Positions 15,867 to 24,003 of a DNA stretch of 52,651 bases are shown in pieces; position 1 is the stretch's first letter; each line of letters opens with the position of its first letter. Source of the DNA: JAUSIK01 sp964547875 (GTDB lineage Archaea > Nanobdellota > Nanobdellia > Pacearchaeales > GW2011-AR1). The stretch lies in the NCBI GenBank assembly GCA_964547875.1, contig CAZJPE010000006.1, positions 1-52,651 of the forward strand, read 5' to 3'. The position numbers and the translations under genes were made by a program. The notes under the pieces were generated by a model, which was not told the DNA's origin, made no database searches, and saw only the letters and a program-made list of their open reading frames with translations.

Positions 15867-16541
15867 CTATTTATTAAAACTATTAAGAGTTAGTTGCTCT
15901 TTGTCTGGAAAAAGCTTTCTCCATGTCTGCCATGATTTTCTGAAAATTCCTGCGATTGCGAGTTCTTTGCCTTTTGCTTTAAGAAATGTCTTTGTTAGAG
16001 GATCAGCTGGATAGCCTGAGCCGAAATCGCCGTATTTTTGCTTTAATTTTGCTATTTCTTCCTCTCTCGTTACTTTTGCGATAATTGAGGCAGCTGAAAC
16101 AGCGATGTGATTAATGTCTGCCTTATGCTCACATAAAATGTTTAAATTTTCTGGATTGTCTATGAAACTGATGAGTGTTTTTTTCCAGGCGGCTATATTT
16201 GTTGAAGGGCAGTCTACTATTACTTTAATTTTCTCTTTTTTATTGTTTAATTCATTTATTATTTCTGCTGTTTTTATAGCTTCCAGAGTGTTCAAATTTG
16301 TTCCTTTCTTTATTGCAGAATCTATTTCATCAGGAGGCGTTTTTGTAATGTGATACGATAAAGCCGTTTCTTTTATGAGCTTCGCGAGTTTTATTCTCAT
16401 TGAATGTATAACTTGTTTTGAGTCTCTTACATTAGATTTCTTTAGGATTGCTTCTCCATTTTTGTCTAAAAGCACTCCTGCTAGAATCATCGGGCCTATT
16501 AAGGGGCCTCTTCCTGAATCATCTATGCCAATTATTAACAT
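15867..16541 (-). CDS. rnhB: Ribonuclease HII
   Basis: This enzyme cleaves the RNA strand of RNA-DNA hybrids and single ribonucleotides in DNA. The N-terminal motif is IGIDDSGRGPLIGPM (the usual form is DEAGRG, so the catalytic Glu position is Asp here). Further acidic positions are in VIVDCPS and in ADINHIAVSAASIIAKVTR. The length of 224 residues is typical of archaeal enzymes. ATG 16541 follows a TATA-like AGATTTTTATAC motif about 25 bases upstream. Confidence 0.95.
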   Translation of the reverse strand: MLIIGIDDSGRGPLIGPMILAGVLLDKNGEAILKKSNVRDSKQVIHSMRIKLAKLIKETALSYHITKTPPDEIDSAIKKGTNLNTLEAIKTAEIINELNNKKEKIKVIVDCPSTNIAAWKKTLISFIDNPENLNILCEHKADINHIAVSAASIIAKVTREEEIAKLKQKYGDFGSGYPADPLTKTFLKAKGKELAIAGIFRKSWQTWRKLFPDKEQLTLNSFNK

Positions 16542-16575
16542 AATTTTATAAGATTAAATTTGTATAAAAATCTAT

Positions 16576-16896
16576 TTATTCTAATTTCTCAACAACCTGA
16601 TATTCATCTTCGTAAATAATATTTTTAATCTTTTCTTTTTCAATAATCTCACATTTTATTTCTTCTAAATACTTTTTATGTAATTTCAATAAGCTATTCT
16701 CATACATTTTCTTTCCTTTTTCCGTCAAATAAAAAATATAATCTCCTTTCGGGAGTTTTGGCTTTGGCAACCATTCTTTGGCCTTTAATACCTCTTCCAA
16801 ATTAATTATGCTCTTTGCAAATGCATCTGCCAATAATCTTTTCCCAGCTGAGAATATACCTTCGCCTTTTGTCGTATATCTATGAACCATTCTCAT
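16576..16896 (-). CDS. Conserved-looking hypothetical protein (about 106 aa)
   Basis: The protein begins MRMVHRYTTKGEGIFSAGKR and contains WLPKPKLPKGDYIFYLTEKGKKMYE, a pattern like a compact winged-helix or beta-hairpin domain, then a Lys/Glu-rich tail. A longer reading from 16965 runs through the tRNA at 16901-17010 and is not credible, so ATG 16896 or 16890 is chosen. Function is unknown. Confidence 0.65.
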   Translation of the reverse strand: MRMVHRYTTKGEGIFSAGKRLLADAFAKSIINLEEVLKAKEWLPKPKLPKGDYIFYLTEKGKKMYENSLLKLHKKYLEEIKCEIIEKEKIKNIIYEDEYQVVEKLE

Positions 16897-16900
16897 GAAA

Positions 16901-17010
16901 TAGCGGAGGCGGGATTTGAACCACGCGATCTCAAGGTATCCCCTTTGCGAGAGAATTCTCCACATTCTTGATATGGGCCTTGCGAGGACTCCAGGCTCCT
17001 CTACTCCGCT
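16901..17010 (-). tRNA. tRNA-Met(CAU), initiator-type, with intron
   Basis: The acceptor stem AGCGGAG/CTCCGCT has an A1-U72 pair, D-loop AGCCTGGAGT, and ends in A73. These are archaeal initiator-tRNA features. The anticodon stem CAAGG/CCTTG encloses a loop that reads CC-CAT-AA if a 34-base intron (16971-16938) is removed after position 37. This gives C33 instead of U33. The T-arm is GCG-T-GG-TTCAAAT-CCCGC with one apparently bulged T. The intron folds into its own hairpin, but a canonical bulge-helix-bulge was not fully resolved. Confidence 0.7.
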
Positions 17011-17117
17011 ATGAACATTAAGGCGAGGGCAGGACTTTTAAAGTTTGTCATCTGCATTTGTATGATAAGGAGCAGAAGGAATAAAGCTTATAAGCTCAAA
17101 TTGTTGATTAATCCAAA

Positions 17118-17199
17118 GCCCGGATGGCACAATGGTACTGCGACGGATTGCTAATCCGTTTTCCTTCGGGATCTCCAGGTTCGATTCCTGGTCCGGGCG
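17118..17199 (+). tRNA. tRNA-Ser(GCU)
   Basis: The acceptor is GCCCGGA/TCCGGGC with discriminator G. The anticodon stem ACGGA/TCCGT has loop TTGCTAA (anticodon GCT). A long variable arm (TTTCCTTCGGGA) and T-arm CCAGG-TTCGATT-CCTGG follow. The long variable arm and anticodon identify serine AGY codons. No intron. Confidence 0.95.
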
Positions 17200-17260
17200 T
17201 TTCTACCTACATTTTATCTAAAAACGCAATATCTAAATACTTTGTAGGTATAATATAACT

Positions 17261-18115
17261 ATGAAAATAACAACCAAAAGGAAAGGAAATAAAAAATACT
17301 TCTACTTAAAACACTCATTTAGGAAAGGAAAAAAAATCATAACTAAAGAAAAATATCTTGGCACAGAAATCCCTGAAAATATAGACGAGGTTACCTCTCA
17401 ATTCAAGCAGGAATTTCAAGATGATATTAGCAAAAAATTAGAGGCAATAAAAAATAATTTTCAATTAGAATGGAAAAAAACCCCGGAAAGTGCTAGAAAT
17501 AAAGAACTTGAAGAGATTTCTATCGCATTTACATATAATACTAATGCAATTGAAGGCTCAACAATTACTTTGGAAGAGACTAGGGAGATTATTCATGATA
17601 AAATATCACCTAATAAACCATTAAGAGATGTAAAAGAAACAGAGGCACATAGCAGGGTATTTCTTAATATGCTTAATAAAAAAGAAGAGATTAGCAATGA
17701 TTTATTGTTAAGATGGCATAAAGAAATATTTGGAGAAACAAAGCCAGATATTGCTGGAAAATATAGAGATTATTTAGTTAGAGTTGGTTCGCATCTTGCT
17801 CCAGACTGGCAGGAAGTTAAGAAAATGATTAATGAACTTATAGATTTTATTAAGAAAAATAAAAAAGTTAATCCAGTAGAATTATCTGCAAGAACGCATT
17901 ACAAATTTGAGAAAATACATCCATTTGGAGACGGAAACGGAAGAATAGGTCGTCTTTTAATGAATCATATTTTATGGCATTCAGGGTATCCTATGATTAT
18001 TATAGAATATAAGAAAAGAAAAGCTTACTATAAGGCGTTGCAAAAAGATGAAGAAGGTTTTGCCATATATTTGTTGAGAAGGTATTTATCAATTCATAAA
18101 AGAAGATACTCCTAA
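17261..18115 (+). CDS. Fic family protein (probable AMPylator)
   Basis: This 284-residue protein has a basic N-terminal segment (residues 1-40), an N-terminal inhibitory-type motif TNAIEG (94-99, matching S/TxxxE-G/N) and the Fic active site HPFGDGNGRIGR (220-231, catalytic H220). Such enzymes usually transfer AMP to a hydroxyl of a target protein and are restrained by the Glu of the inhibitory helix, here E98. It stands alone between tRNA-Ser and the PCD gene, with a TATA-like element about 25 bases upstream. The target is unknown. Confidence 0.92.
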   Translation: MKITTKRKGNKKYFYLKHSFRKGKKIITKEKYLGTEIPENIDEVTSQFKQEFQDDISKKLEAIKNNFQLEWKKTPESARNKELEEISIAFTYNTNAIEGSTITLEETREIIHDKISPNKPLRDVKETEAHSRVFLNMLNKKEEISNDLLLRWHKEIFGETKPDIAGKYRDYLVRVGSHLAPDWQEVKKMINELIDFIKKNKKVNPVELSARTHYKFEKIHPFGDGNGRIGRLLMNHILWHSGYPMIIIEYKKRKAYYKALQKDEEGFAIYLLRRYLSIHKRRYS

Positions 18116-18175
18116 ACTATAAATTCTGCTTGTTCCTGGAGTTTTAGAAAATCTTATTAACTTGCTTTGCGTAAA

Positions 18176-18454
18176 ATGTTAATGATGCCTTTGTCAGAGA
18201 TACAAAAAAGAATGACTGCATTGAAGAATTGGGCTTTGGATAGTGATTCTATTATAAAAGACAAGACTTTTATGGATTTTAAAGAGGCCGTTGATTTTGT
18301 TAATAAAGTCGCTGAAATTGCCGAAAAACATAATCATCATCCTTCTATTTTGATTAATTATAATAACGTCAGGATAAGTTTGACAACACATTCTGTAAAG
18401 GGCTTAACTTCAAAAGATTTTGAGGTTGCAGAGGAGATTGATAAGCTTACTTAG
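18176..18454 (+). CDS. Pterin-4a-carbinolamine dehydratase-like protein
   Basis: This is a protein of about 92 residues with the PCD/DCoH signature. FVNKVAEIAEKHNHHPSILI contains the active-site His cluster, and RISLTTHSVKGLTSKDFEVA follows. PCD regenerates a pterin cofactor, and some prokaryotic homologues have other roles. No pterin-dependent hydroxylase is seen nearby. The frame extends to TTG 18167, but ATG 18176 or 18182/18185 (MLMMPLSE…) is more likely. Confidence 0.9.
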   Translation: MLMMPLSEIQKRMTALKNWALDSDSIIKDKTFMDFKEAVDFVNKVAEIAEKHNHHPSILINYNNVRISLTTHSVKGLTSKDFEVAEEIDKLT

Positions 18455-18488
18455 ATAAACTTATATATTGGGCTGTTCTTTTTAAAAA

Positions 18489-18866
18489 ATGCAGGTAAAA
18501 GAGTTAATGAAAGAGCCTTATATTATTGAAAGAGACATAAGTTTGATTGAAACTGCTAAGATATTAAGCGAAAGAAGAATTGGAAGCTTGCTTTTTGTGT
18601 ACAAGGGCAAGGCGAGGGGAATTATTACAGAGAATGACTTGCTGAAGAATTTTGGGGAGCACAAGAATATATCCCAAATTATGTCTAGGAATATTATAAG
18701 CATAGGGCCTGATGAAACAATAGAAGATGCCTTAAAAATAATGAGGGAAAATAAAATAAAGAGACTGCCTGTGGTTGATTCTAAGAAGCAATTAGTTGGC
18801 ATTATTTCAATGACTGACATTGCCGCTAATTTTGACAAGACAGAGGGAGAATTTTTCTTTAATTAA
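18489..18866 (+). CDS. Two-CBS-domain protein
   Basis: This 125-residue protein consists of a tandem CBS pair (about residues 5-60 and 65-120; signatures GSLLFVYKGKARGIITENDLL and RLPVVDSKKQLVGIISMTDIA). CBS pairs bind adenine nucleotides and act as energy or ionic sensors. Here there is no attached effector domain, so it would act on another protein. A TATA motif (AAACTTATATA, about 18457-18467) is 22 bases before ATG 18489, implying a leaderless message. Confidence 0.92.
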   Translation: MQVKELMKEPYIIERDISLIETAKILSERRIGSLLFVYKGKARGIITENDLLKNFGEHKNISQIMSRNIISIGPDETIEDALKIMRENKIKRLPVVDSKKQLVGIISMTDIAANFDKTEGEFFFN

Positions 18867-18943
18867 GAAAAATTAATTTGATAGGAGAATATGGATAAAG
18901 AAACTGGAAATATTAAAAATATAAAAAATCCACTAATTAATAA

Positions 18944-19180
18944 ATGATATTTGAAATAATAGTTTTATTGCTTGCAATTCCTGTTGGGTATTTAATAGCA
19001 TGGCTTTCTTATGACGAATTAAATGCGGGAAGAAGATGGTTCAGAATTTTAATTATAGCAAGTATTCTTGCTGGAATATGGTTTTATTTAATTGGCATGA
19101 AACATATTGCCTTGACTTCTGGATTTATTTTAATTGTTAGCTTGATAAGTTTGATGAAGAGTAAAAAGGACAACTTTTAA
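18944..19180 (+). CDS. Small membrane protein (78 aa)
   Basis: Two to three hydrophobic helices are predicted (residues 1-18, 30-50, 53-70). A short basic loop GRRWFRI lies between the first and second, and the tail is charged. No family is recognised. A tiny frame (18891-18947) ends in the ATGA that contains this start, so translational coupling is possible. Confidence 0.65.
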   Translation: MIFEIIVLLLAIPVGYLIAWLSYDELNAGRRWFRILIIASILAGIWFYLIGMKHIALTSGFILIVSLISLMKSKKDNF

Positions 19181-19251
19181 AAGTTATCCTTGTAATAGAT
19201 AATAATGCTTGAACATAAAGAAGAAATTAAGATTGTTGAGGAGAGTTTAAA

Positions 19252-19386
19252 ATGAAAAACGATATAGATAAATTGATCCAAGATATCTTCAATTTCCAAG
19301 GACAAGTAAATGCAATGGCAAATTCTCTGGAAATAATTTTAGACAAAATAATAGAAGATAAAGGAATAAAATGGAAAAAGGTTTAA
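19252..19386 (+). CDS. 44-aa small protein upstream of the caspase-like locus
   Basis: ATG 19252 to TAA 19386 encodes MKNDIDKLIQDIFNFQGQVN followed by a second helix ending WKKV, a probable helical hairpin. It overlaps the start of the caspase-like gene (19371) by 16 bases, and a 16-codon frame precedes it. The tight overlap suggests an operon. Function is unknown. Confidence 0.5.
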   Translation: MKNDIDKLIQDIFNFQGQVNAMANSLEIILDKIIEDKGIKWKKV

Positions 19387-20014
19387 TTATAACTCTGCCA
19401 TATCATGATGATACTACTGAATATCTCTCGCAATGGTCCTATGAAGTTATTGAAAAAGCCAATGAGAAGTCTGTTAAAGTTAAGAAGTTAGAAGGTGAGG
19501 AAGCAAACAAAGATAGTTTTGAAAAAATTGTAAGAAAGCTGAATTATAGAATGCTGCTTTTTAATGGGCATGGTTCTAATAAAACTATTTGCGGCCATAA
19601 TGATAAAATCATTATTGAAGAGGGTAATAATGATATTTTGTTGATAGATAAAATTGTTTATGCTCGTTCATGCGAGTCTGCTTCTTCTTTAGAAATGCGT
19701 GCGTAAAATCTGAAGAAAGTAGTTTTATAGGATACGATATGCCTTTCATGTTTTATGTCGATACTAATTGGACAAGTAATCCTAAAAAGGATAAAGTTGC
19801 TGAGCTCTTTTTATCTTCTTCCAATCAAGTGCCTATTTCAATATTAAAAGGTAATAATTGTCAAGAAGCTTATGACAATGGTAAGAAAAGCATGCTTAAA
19901 TGCATAAAAAGGGTGCTTAGAAATAAAACTCCAGACTCATTTAGGATTGCCGAAGCTCTCTTAAATAACTATCTAGGACAAACTTTACTAGGAAATAAAG
20001 AAGCAAGATTGTGA
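19371..20014 (+). pseudogene. Caspase-like (clan CD) peptidase-fold gene, frameshifted
   Basis: The first frame (19371-19706) contains LLFNGHGSNKTICGH and VYARSCESASSL, the His and Cys dyad context of caspase/gingipain/CHAT-like folds. It then ends at TAA. The second frame (from about 19690 to 20014) continues with ACVKSEESSFIGYDMPFMFY, the expected next block. Adding one base in TTAGAAATG restores a single protein of about 214 residues reading SSLGNACVKSEE. It is therefore a recent frameshift, an indel error, or programmed shifting. The substrate is unknown. Confidence 0.75.
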
Positions 20015-20064
20015 AAGAGACAATATTTTGAAAAGTTTAAAAACTAATATTTGTAAGTTATTAA

Positions 20065-22872
20065 ATGTACAATCCACAAGAAATTGAGAAAGAGATTTTA
20101 GAATTTTGGGAAAAGAACAAGATATTTGATAAACTTAGGAAGAAGAATAAGGGAAAGAAGAGATGGAGTTTTATTGACGGGCCTATAACTGCGAATAACC
20201 CAATGGGCGTGCATCATGCTTGGGGAAGAACATATAAGGATATTTTTCAGAGATTTAGGGCAATGCAGGGTTTTGAGCAAAGATTCCAGAACGGATTTGA
20301 CTGCCAGGGATTATGGGTTGAGAGAGAGGAAGAGAAGGATTTAGGATTGAAAAATAAGGCAGATATTGAGAAATTCGGCGTTCTTAATTTTGTCAAGGCA
20401 TGCAAGAAAAGAGTTGAGAAATTCTCCAAGATACAAAGGGAGCAGTCTATTAAACTTGGGCAATGGATGGCATGGGATGAGAGCTATTATACAATGAGCG
20501 ATAATAATAATCTGCATAACTGGCATTTGCTCAAGATATATTTTGAAAAAGGATGGCTGTATAAAGGCAAGGACGCTGTCCCATGGTGCTGGAGATGCGG
20601 AACTGCAAGCTCAAAACATGATATTATCACAGAGGGCTATAAAGAGGTAAGCCATACTGCTTTATTTATGCAGTTCCCATTGAAAAATAAGCCTGATGAA
20701 TACTTCTTGATTTTTACTACAACTCCATGGACTGTGCCTGCAAATGTCGCGATTGCAGTCAATCCAAATATAAAATATATTAAGGTAGAGAATAAAGGAA
20801 AGAAATATTGGCTAGCTGAATCTTTAGTTAAGATTCTTGATGGAAGTTATAAAATTCTTGAGAAGAAAAAAGGCTCTGAATTGAAGAATTTAGAATATAC
20901 TATGCCTTATCAGGAACTTTGGGAACAAAGAGAAATCAAGCATAAAGTTGTTTTGTGGGATTTGGCATCTGAGGAAGAAGGCACAGGTATTGTGCATATT
21001 GCGCCTGGATGCGGCACAGGGGATTTTGATTTGGGCAAGAGAGAGAATCTGCGTGCTATCTCTCCTTTAGACGATGCTGGCGTATACAAAGAGGGATATG
21101 GGGAATTCAGTCTTAGAAAATATTCTGATGTGAATAAGGCTGTCTTAAAAGACTTGGAAGAGAGAAAATTTGTCTATAAGATAATGCCTTACAGGCACAG
21201 ATATCCTCATTGCTGGAGATGCGGAGAAGAGCTTGTATTTAGATTGGTTGATGAATGGTATATTAAATGCGATGAGATAAGGAATAAATTAATCAGTGAG
21301 AACAAGAAAATAAAATGGTATCCTGAATACGGAAAGAAGAGGCAGGAAGAATGGTTTAAGAACATGGGAGATTGGTTAATCTCTAGGAAAAGATATTGGG
21401 GATTGCCATTGCCGATATGGGAATGCAAATGCGGACATATTCATGTGATAGGTAGTTTAAAGGAACTAAGAGAAAAAACTAGTGATAAGAAGAAAGTTGA
21501 TAATCTTCAAGAGATACATAAGCCATGGATAGATGAAATCACGATAAAATGTGAGAAATGCGGAAATAATGTTAAAAGAATTAAAGATGTGGGAGATGCC
21601 TGGCTTGACGCAGGTATTGTGCCTTTTTCAACTTTAAATTATTTAAACGAAAAAAAATACTGGGAGAAATGGTTTCCTGCTGATTTAATATCAGAAAATC
21701 TTCCAGGGCAGTATAGAGGATGGTTTAATGCGTTAATGTGGGCTTCTGTGGCTTTAACTGGAAAAGCGCCATTTAAAGCTTTATTTGGATATGAGACATT
21801 AAAAGACGAGAAGGGAGAGGAGATGCATAAGAGCAAGGGTAATGCTATTTGGTTCGACGAGGCTGTTGAGAAAATTGGAGCAGATCCTGTGAGATTATTA
21901 TATTCTTTGCAGGACCCGTCTCAAGAATTAAGATTTGGATTTAACGCTGTGAAAGAGCCAAAAAATAACCTGAATATATTATACAATATTGAAAGATTGA
22001 TTGAAAAAAATCTGGGCAGAGCGAAAAATACAGAAGACAAATGGATTCTTTCTAGATTTAATTCTGTTATTAAAAATGCAACTGAAGAATTAGATAACTT
22101 GCATCCTCATTATGCTATAAGGGAATTGCACAATTTTTGGCTTAATGATCTAAGTAGGGGATATATTCAATTAGTTAGAGAGCGATTGGCTAATGACGAC
22201 GAGGACGCAAAGGCGATTTTAAAAGATATCTTTATAGATTTGATTAAATCATGCGCTCCCATAATACCTTTCTTAGCTGAAAAAATATGGCGGGAATTAA
22301 AAAAGAAGAAGATTGTAAAAGAAGAAAGTGTGCACTTAACAGAATGGCCGGGGTTTGACAAAAAGAAAATTGACAAAAAACTTGAAGAAGAATTCGTCAT
22401 TGTCAGAGAGATTATTGTGAAGGGGCTTGCAGAAAGAGACAAGGCCAAGATTGGACTAAAATGGCCAGTTAATAAGGCAGTTATCTATTATAAAAAATTA
22501 AATAAAGAGTTAGAAGATATTATTGCAAGGCAATTGAATGGAAAAAAGATTGAATGGAAAAAAGAAGACGGCAAGCTGAAAGTAGAAATTGATAGTGAAA
22601 TGACGCCTGAATTAGAGGCTGAGGGGTATGCGCGGGAATTTGCAAGGCATGTGCAGTCTGCTAGAAAAAATGCAGGCTTGAGAAAAACTGATTTAATTAT
22701 ATTAAAAATATCTACTGAAGAAGAGCTTAGGCATATTTTGGAGAGATTTGCCCAATTTTTAAAAGAAAGAACAAACTCAAAGAAGATAGTATTTGAAGGT
22801 AAAATGCGTGAAAAGAGCGCTGAGTTTGAAATAAAGGGTAAAAAAGTTAGTATTCTTTTTTGTAATTTTTAA
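20065..22872 (+). CDS. ileS: Isoleucyl-tRNA synthetase
   Basis: This class I synthetase charges tRNA-Ile. The HIGH-type motif is PMGVHHA at residues 46-52. The CP1 editing domain includes FTTTPWTVPANVAIAV. Zn-type Cys pairs CWRCG occur at about 175 and 385, and GDWLISRKRYWGLPLPIWEC is characteristic. The KMSKS equivalent is HKSKGN at about residue 590. The anticodon-binding domain and a short C-terminal domain follow. At 935 residues it is at the short end for archaeal IleRS. A TATA-like TTTAAAAAC about 22 bases before ATG 20065 supports the start. Confidence 0.95.
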   Translation: MYNPQEIEKEILEFWEKNKIFDKLRKKNKGKKRWSFIDGPITANNPMGVHHAWGRTYKDIFQRFRAMQGFEQRFQNGFDCQGLWVEREEEKDLGLKNKADIEKFGVLNFVKACKKRVEKFSKIQREQSIKLGQWMAWDESYYTMSDNNNLHNWHLLKIYFEKGWLYKGKDAVPWCWRCGTASSKHDIITEGYKEVSHTALFMQFPLKNKPDEYFLIFTTTPWTVPANVAIAVNPNIKYIKVENKGKKYWLAESLVKILDGSYKILEKKKGSELKNLEYTMPYQELWEQREIKHKVVLWDLASEEEGTGIVHIAPGCGTGDFDLGKRENLRAISPLDDAGVYKEGYGEFSLRKYSDVNKAVLKDLEERKFVYKIMPYRHRYPHCWRCGEELVFRLVDEWYIKCDEIRNKLISENKKIKWYPEYGKKRQEEWFKNMGDWLISRKRYWGLPLPIWECKCGHIHVIGSLKELREKTSDKKKVDNLQEIHKPWIDEITIKCEKCGNNVKRIKDVGDAWLDAGIVPFSTLNYLNEKKYWEKWFPADLISENLPGQYRGWFNALMWASVALTGKAPFKALFGYETLKDEKGEEMHKSKGNAIWFDEAVEKIGADPVRLLYSLQDPSQELRFGFNAVKEPKNNLNILYNIERLIEKNLGRAKNTEDKWILSRFNSVIKNATEELDNLHPHYAIRELHNFWLNDLSRGYIQLVRERLANDDEDAKAILKDIFIDLIKSCAPIIPFLAEKIWRELKKKKIVKEESVHLTEWPGFDKKKIDKKLEEEFVIVREIIVKGLAERDKAKIGLKWPVNKAVIYYKKLNKELEDIIARQLNGKKIEWKKEDGKLKVEIDSEMTPELEAEGYAREFARHVQSARKNAGLRKTDLIILKISTEEELRHILERFAQFLKERTNSKKIVFEGKMREKSAEFEIKGKKVSILFCNF

Positions 22873-22887
22873 GGGGCACAGGTTTGA

Positions 22888-22900
22888 AAAGATTTAAATA
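22888..22900 (+). promoter_or_regulatory. BRE/TATA promoter of the TrmB-like gene
   Basis: AAAGATTTAAATA lies 28 bases before GTG 22928 and 40 before ATG 22940. GAGGTG at 22925-22930 could be either the start region or a Shine-Dalgarno sequence for the ATG. Confidence 0.65.
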
Positions 22901-22927
22901 CTACAAATATTTATAAGTTTACAAGAG

Positions 22928-23767
22928 GTGCAAGAAATAATGATAATCAAGGAGGAATTTTTAAGCAGGTTAAGAAAAATATTTGATCTTAATTTGTATG
23001 AGGCAAAGGTCTGGACTGCGCTTTTATCAAGAGGTGTTTCGACAGCTGGTGAGTTAAGCAATATCTCTGATGTGCCAAGAAGCAGAACATATGACATATT
23101 AGAATCGTTAGAGAAAAAAGGTTTTGTTATAATGCGACTGGGCAAACCTATCAAATTTGTTGCCTTGAAGCCTGACGAAGTTGTTGAGAGAGTGAAAAGA
23201 AATTTGATGGTAGATGCACATAATAAAACGAAGAGGCTTGAGCAGCTTAAAAATGAGGATGTTCTAAGTGAATTGAATTCTCTTTACACAAATGGAGTCA
23301 AATTCATTGAGCCTTCTGATTTGTCAGGAAGCTTGAGAGGGAGACAGAATATATACAATCATCTTGACATGATGATAAGATCTGCGGAAAAAGGCTTAAC
23401 AATTGTTACTACGGCTGAAGGCTTGAATAGGAAGTTTGAGGCATTGCTTCCTGCATTAGAAAAAGCGAAGAAAAGAGGCGTGAGCATAAAGATTGCTGCC
23501 CCTCTTACATCTGAAAATTATAAAGTTGCAAAAGATATCTCAAAAGTAGCAGAGGTGCGCGATAGCACTAAATGGGGTATAAACGGGAGGTTTGTAATTG
23601 TAGATTCTGCACAATTGCTATTCATGCTTTTGGACGATAAAAAAGTGCACCCAAATTATGACGTGGGAGTCTGGCTTTCAAGCGATTTTTTCTCCCAAAC
23701 CCTTGAGCAGATGTTCTCTCAAACATGGGAACAGCTTACTCCTTTAAATAAGATAAAGATGAAATAG
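22928..23767 (+). CDS. TrmB-family transcriptional regulator
   Basis: This protein has an N-terminal winged HTH of TrmB type: LNLYEAKVWTALLSRGVSTAGEL then SDVPRSRTYDILESLEKKGFV, residues about 18-62. A C-terminal TrmB/PLD-like sensing domain follows (…GRQNIYNHLDMMIRSAEKGLTIV…). Family members repress or activate sugar and metabolic genes in response to a ligand. The GTG at 22928 gives 279 aa; ATG 22940 with GAGGTG as ribosome-binding site gives 275 aa. No obvious target operon adjoins it. Confidence 0.9.
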   Translation: MQEIMIIKEEFLSRLRKIFDLNLYEAKVWTALLSRGVSTAGELSNISDVPRSRTYDILESLEKKGFVIMRLGKPIKFVALKPDEVVERVKRNLMVDAHNKTKRLEQLKNEDVLSELNSLYTNGVKFIEPSDLSGSLRGRQNIYNHLDMMIRSAEKGLTIVTTAEGLNRKFEALLPALEKAKKRGVSIKIAAPLTSENYKVAKDISKVAEVRDSTKWGINGRFVIVDSAQLLFMLLDDKKVHPNYDVGVWLSSDFFSQTLEQMFSQTWEQLTPLNKIKMK

Positions 23768-24003
23768 ATAAAAATTGTTTTATTTGAAAAAAATTTAATT
23801 CGTTTCTAAATCTTCGCATTCTTCCCTGTCTCTGCTTTGTCCGCATAATACTCTATCTTTACTTATCCTTATCCAAGCCTTATTTTTCTCTTTTGCTTTT
23901 CTCTATTTTAAAATTCTTATTGTTTAGTATATATTATTCGTGAATAATAGTCTGCAATCTGCCTATATTTTTAAGAATTTAGCTCATTATACAAAGTTAA
24001 TTG
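23768..24003. other. Intergenic region without a supportable gene
   Basis: This is AT-rich DNA between the TrmB gene and a convergent secreted protein. On the minus strand, a stretch ending at about 23800 reads like coding sequence (…DRVLCGQSRDREECEDL…) but has no start codon and an upstream stop. It may be a gene remnant. Confidence 0.3.

Noticed and set aside
16576..16965. A 129-aa reading of the gene downstream of the initiator tRNA
   Set aside because: Its first 22-23 codons lie inside the tRNA (16901-17010); the shorter start at 16896/16890 is used.
23768..24003. Minus-strand ORF ending near 23800
   Set aside because: Coding-like but with no start codon and an upstream in-frame stop; listed only as an intergenic note.
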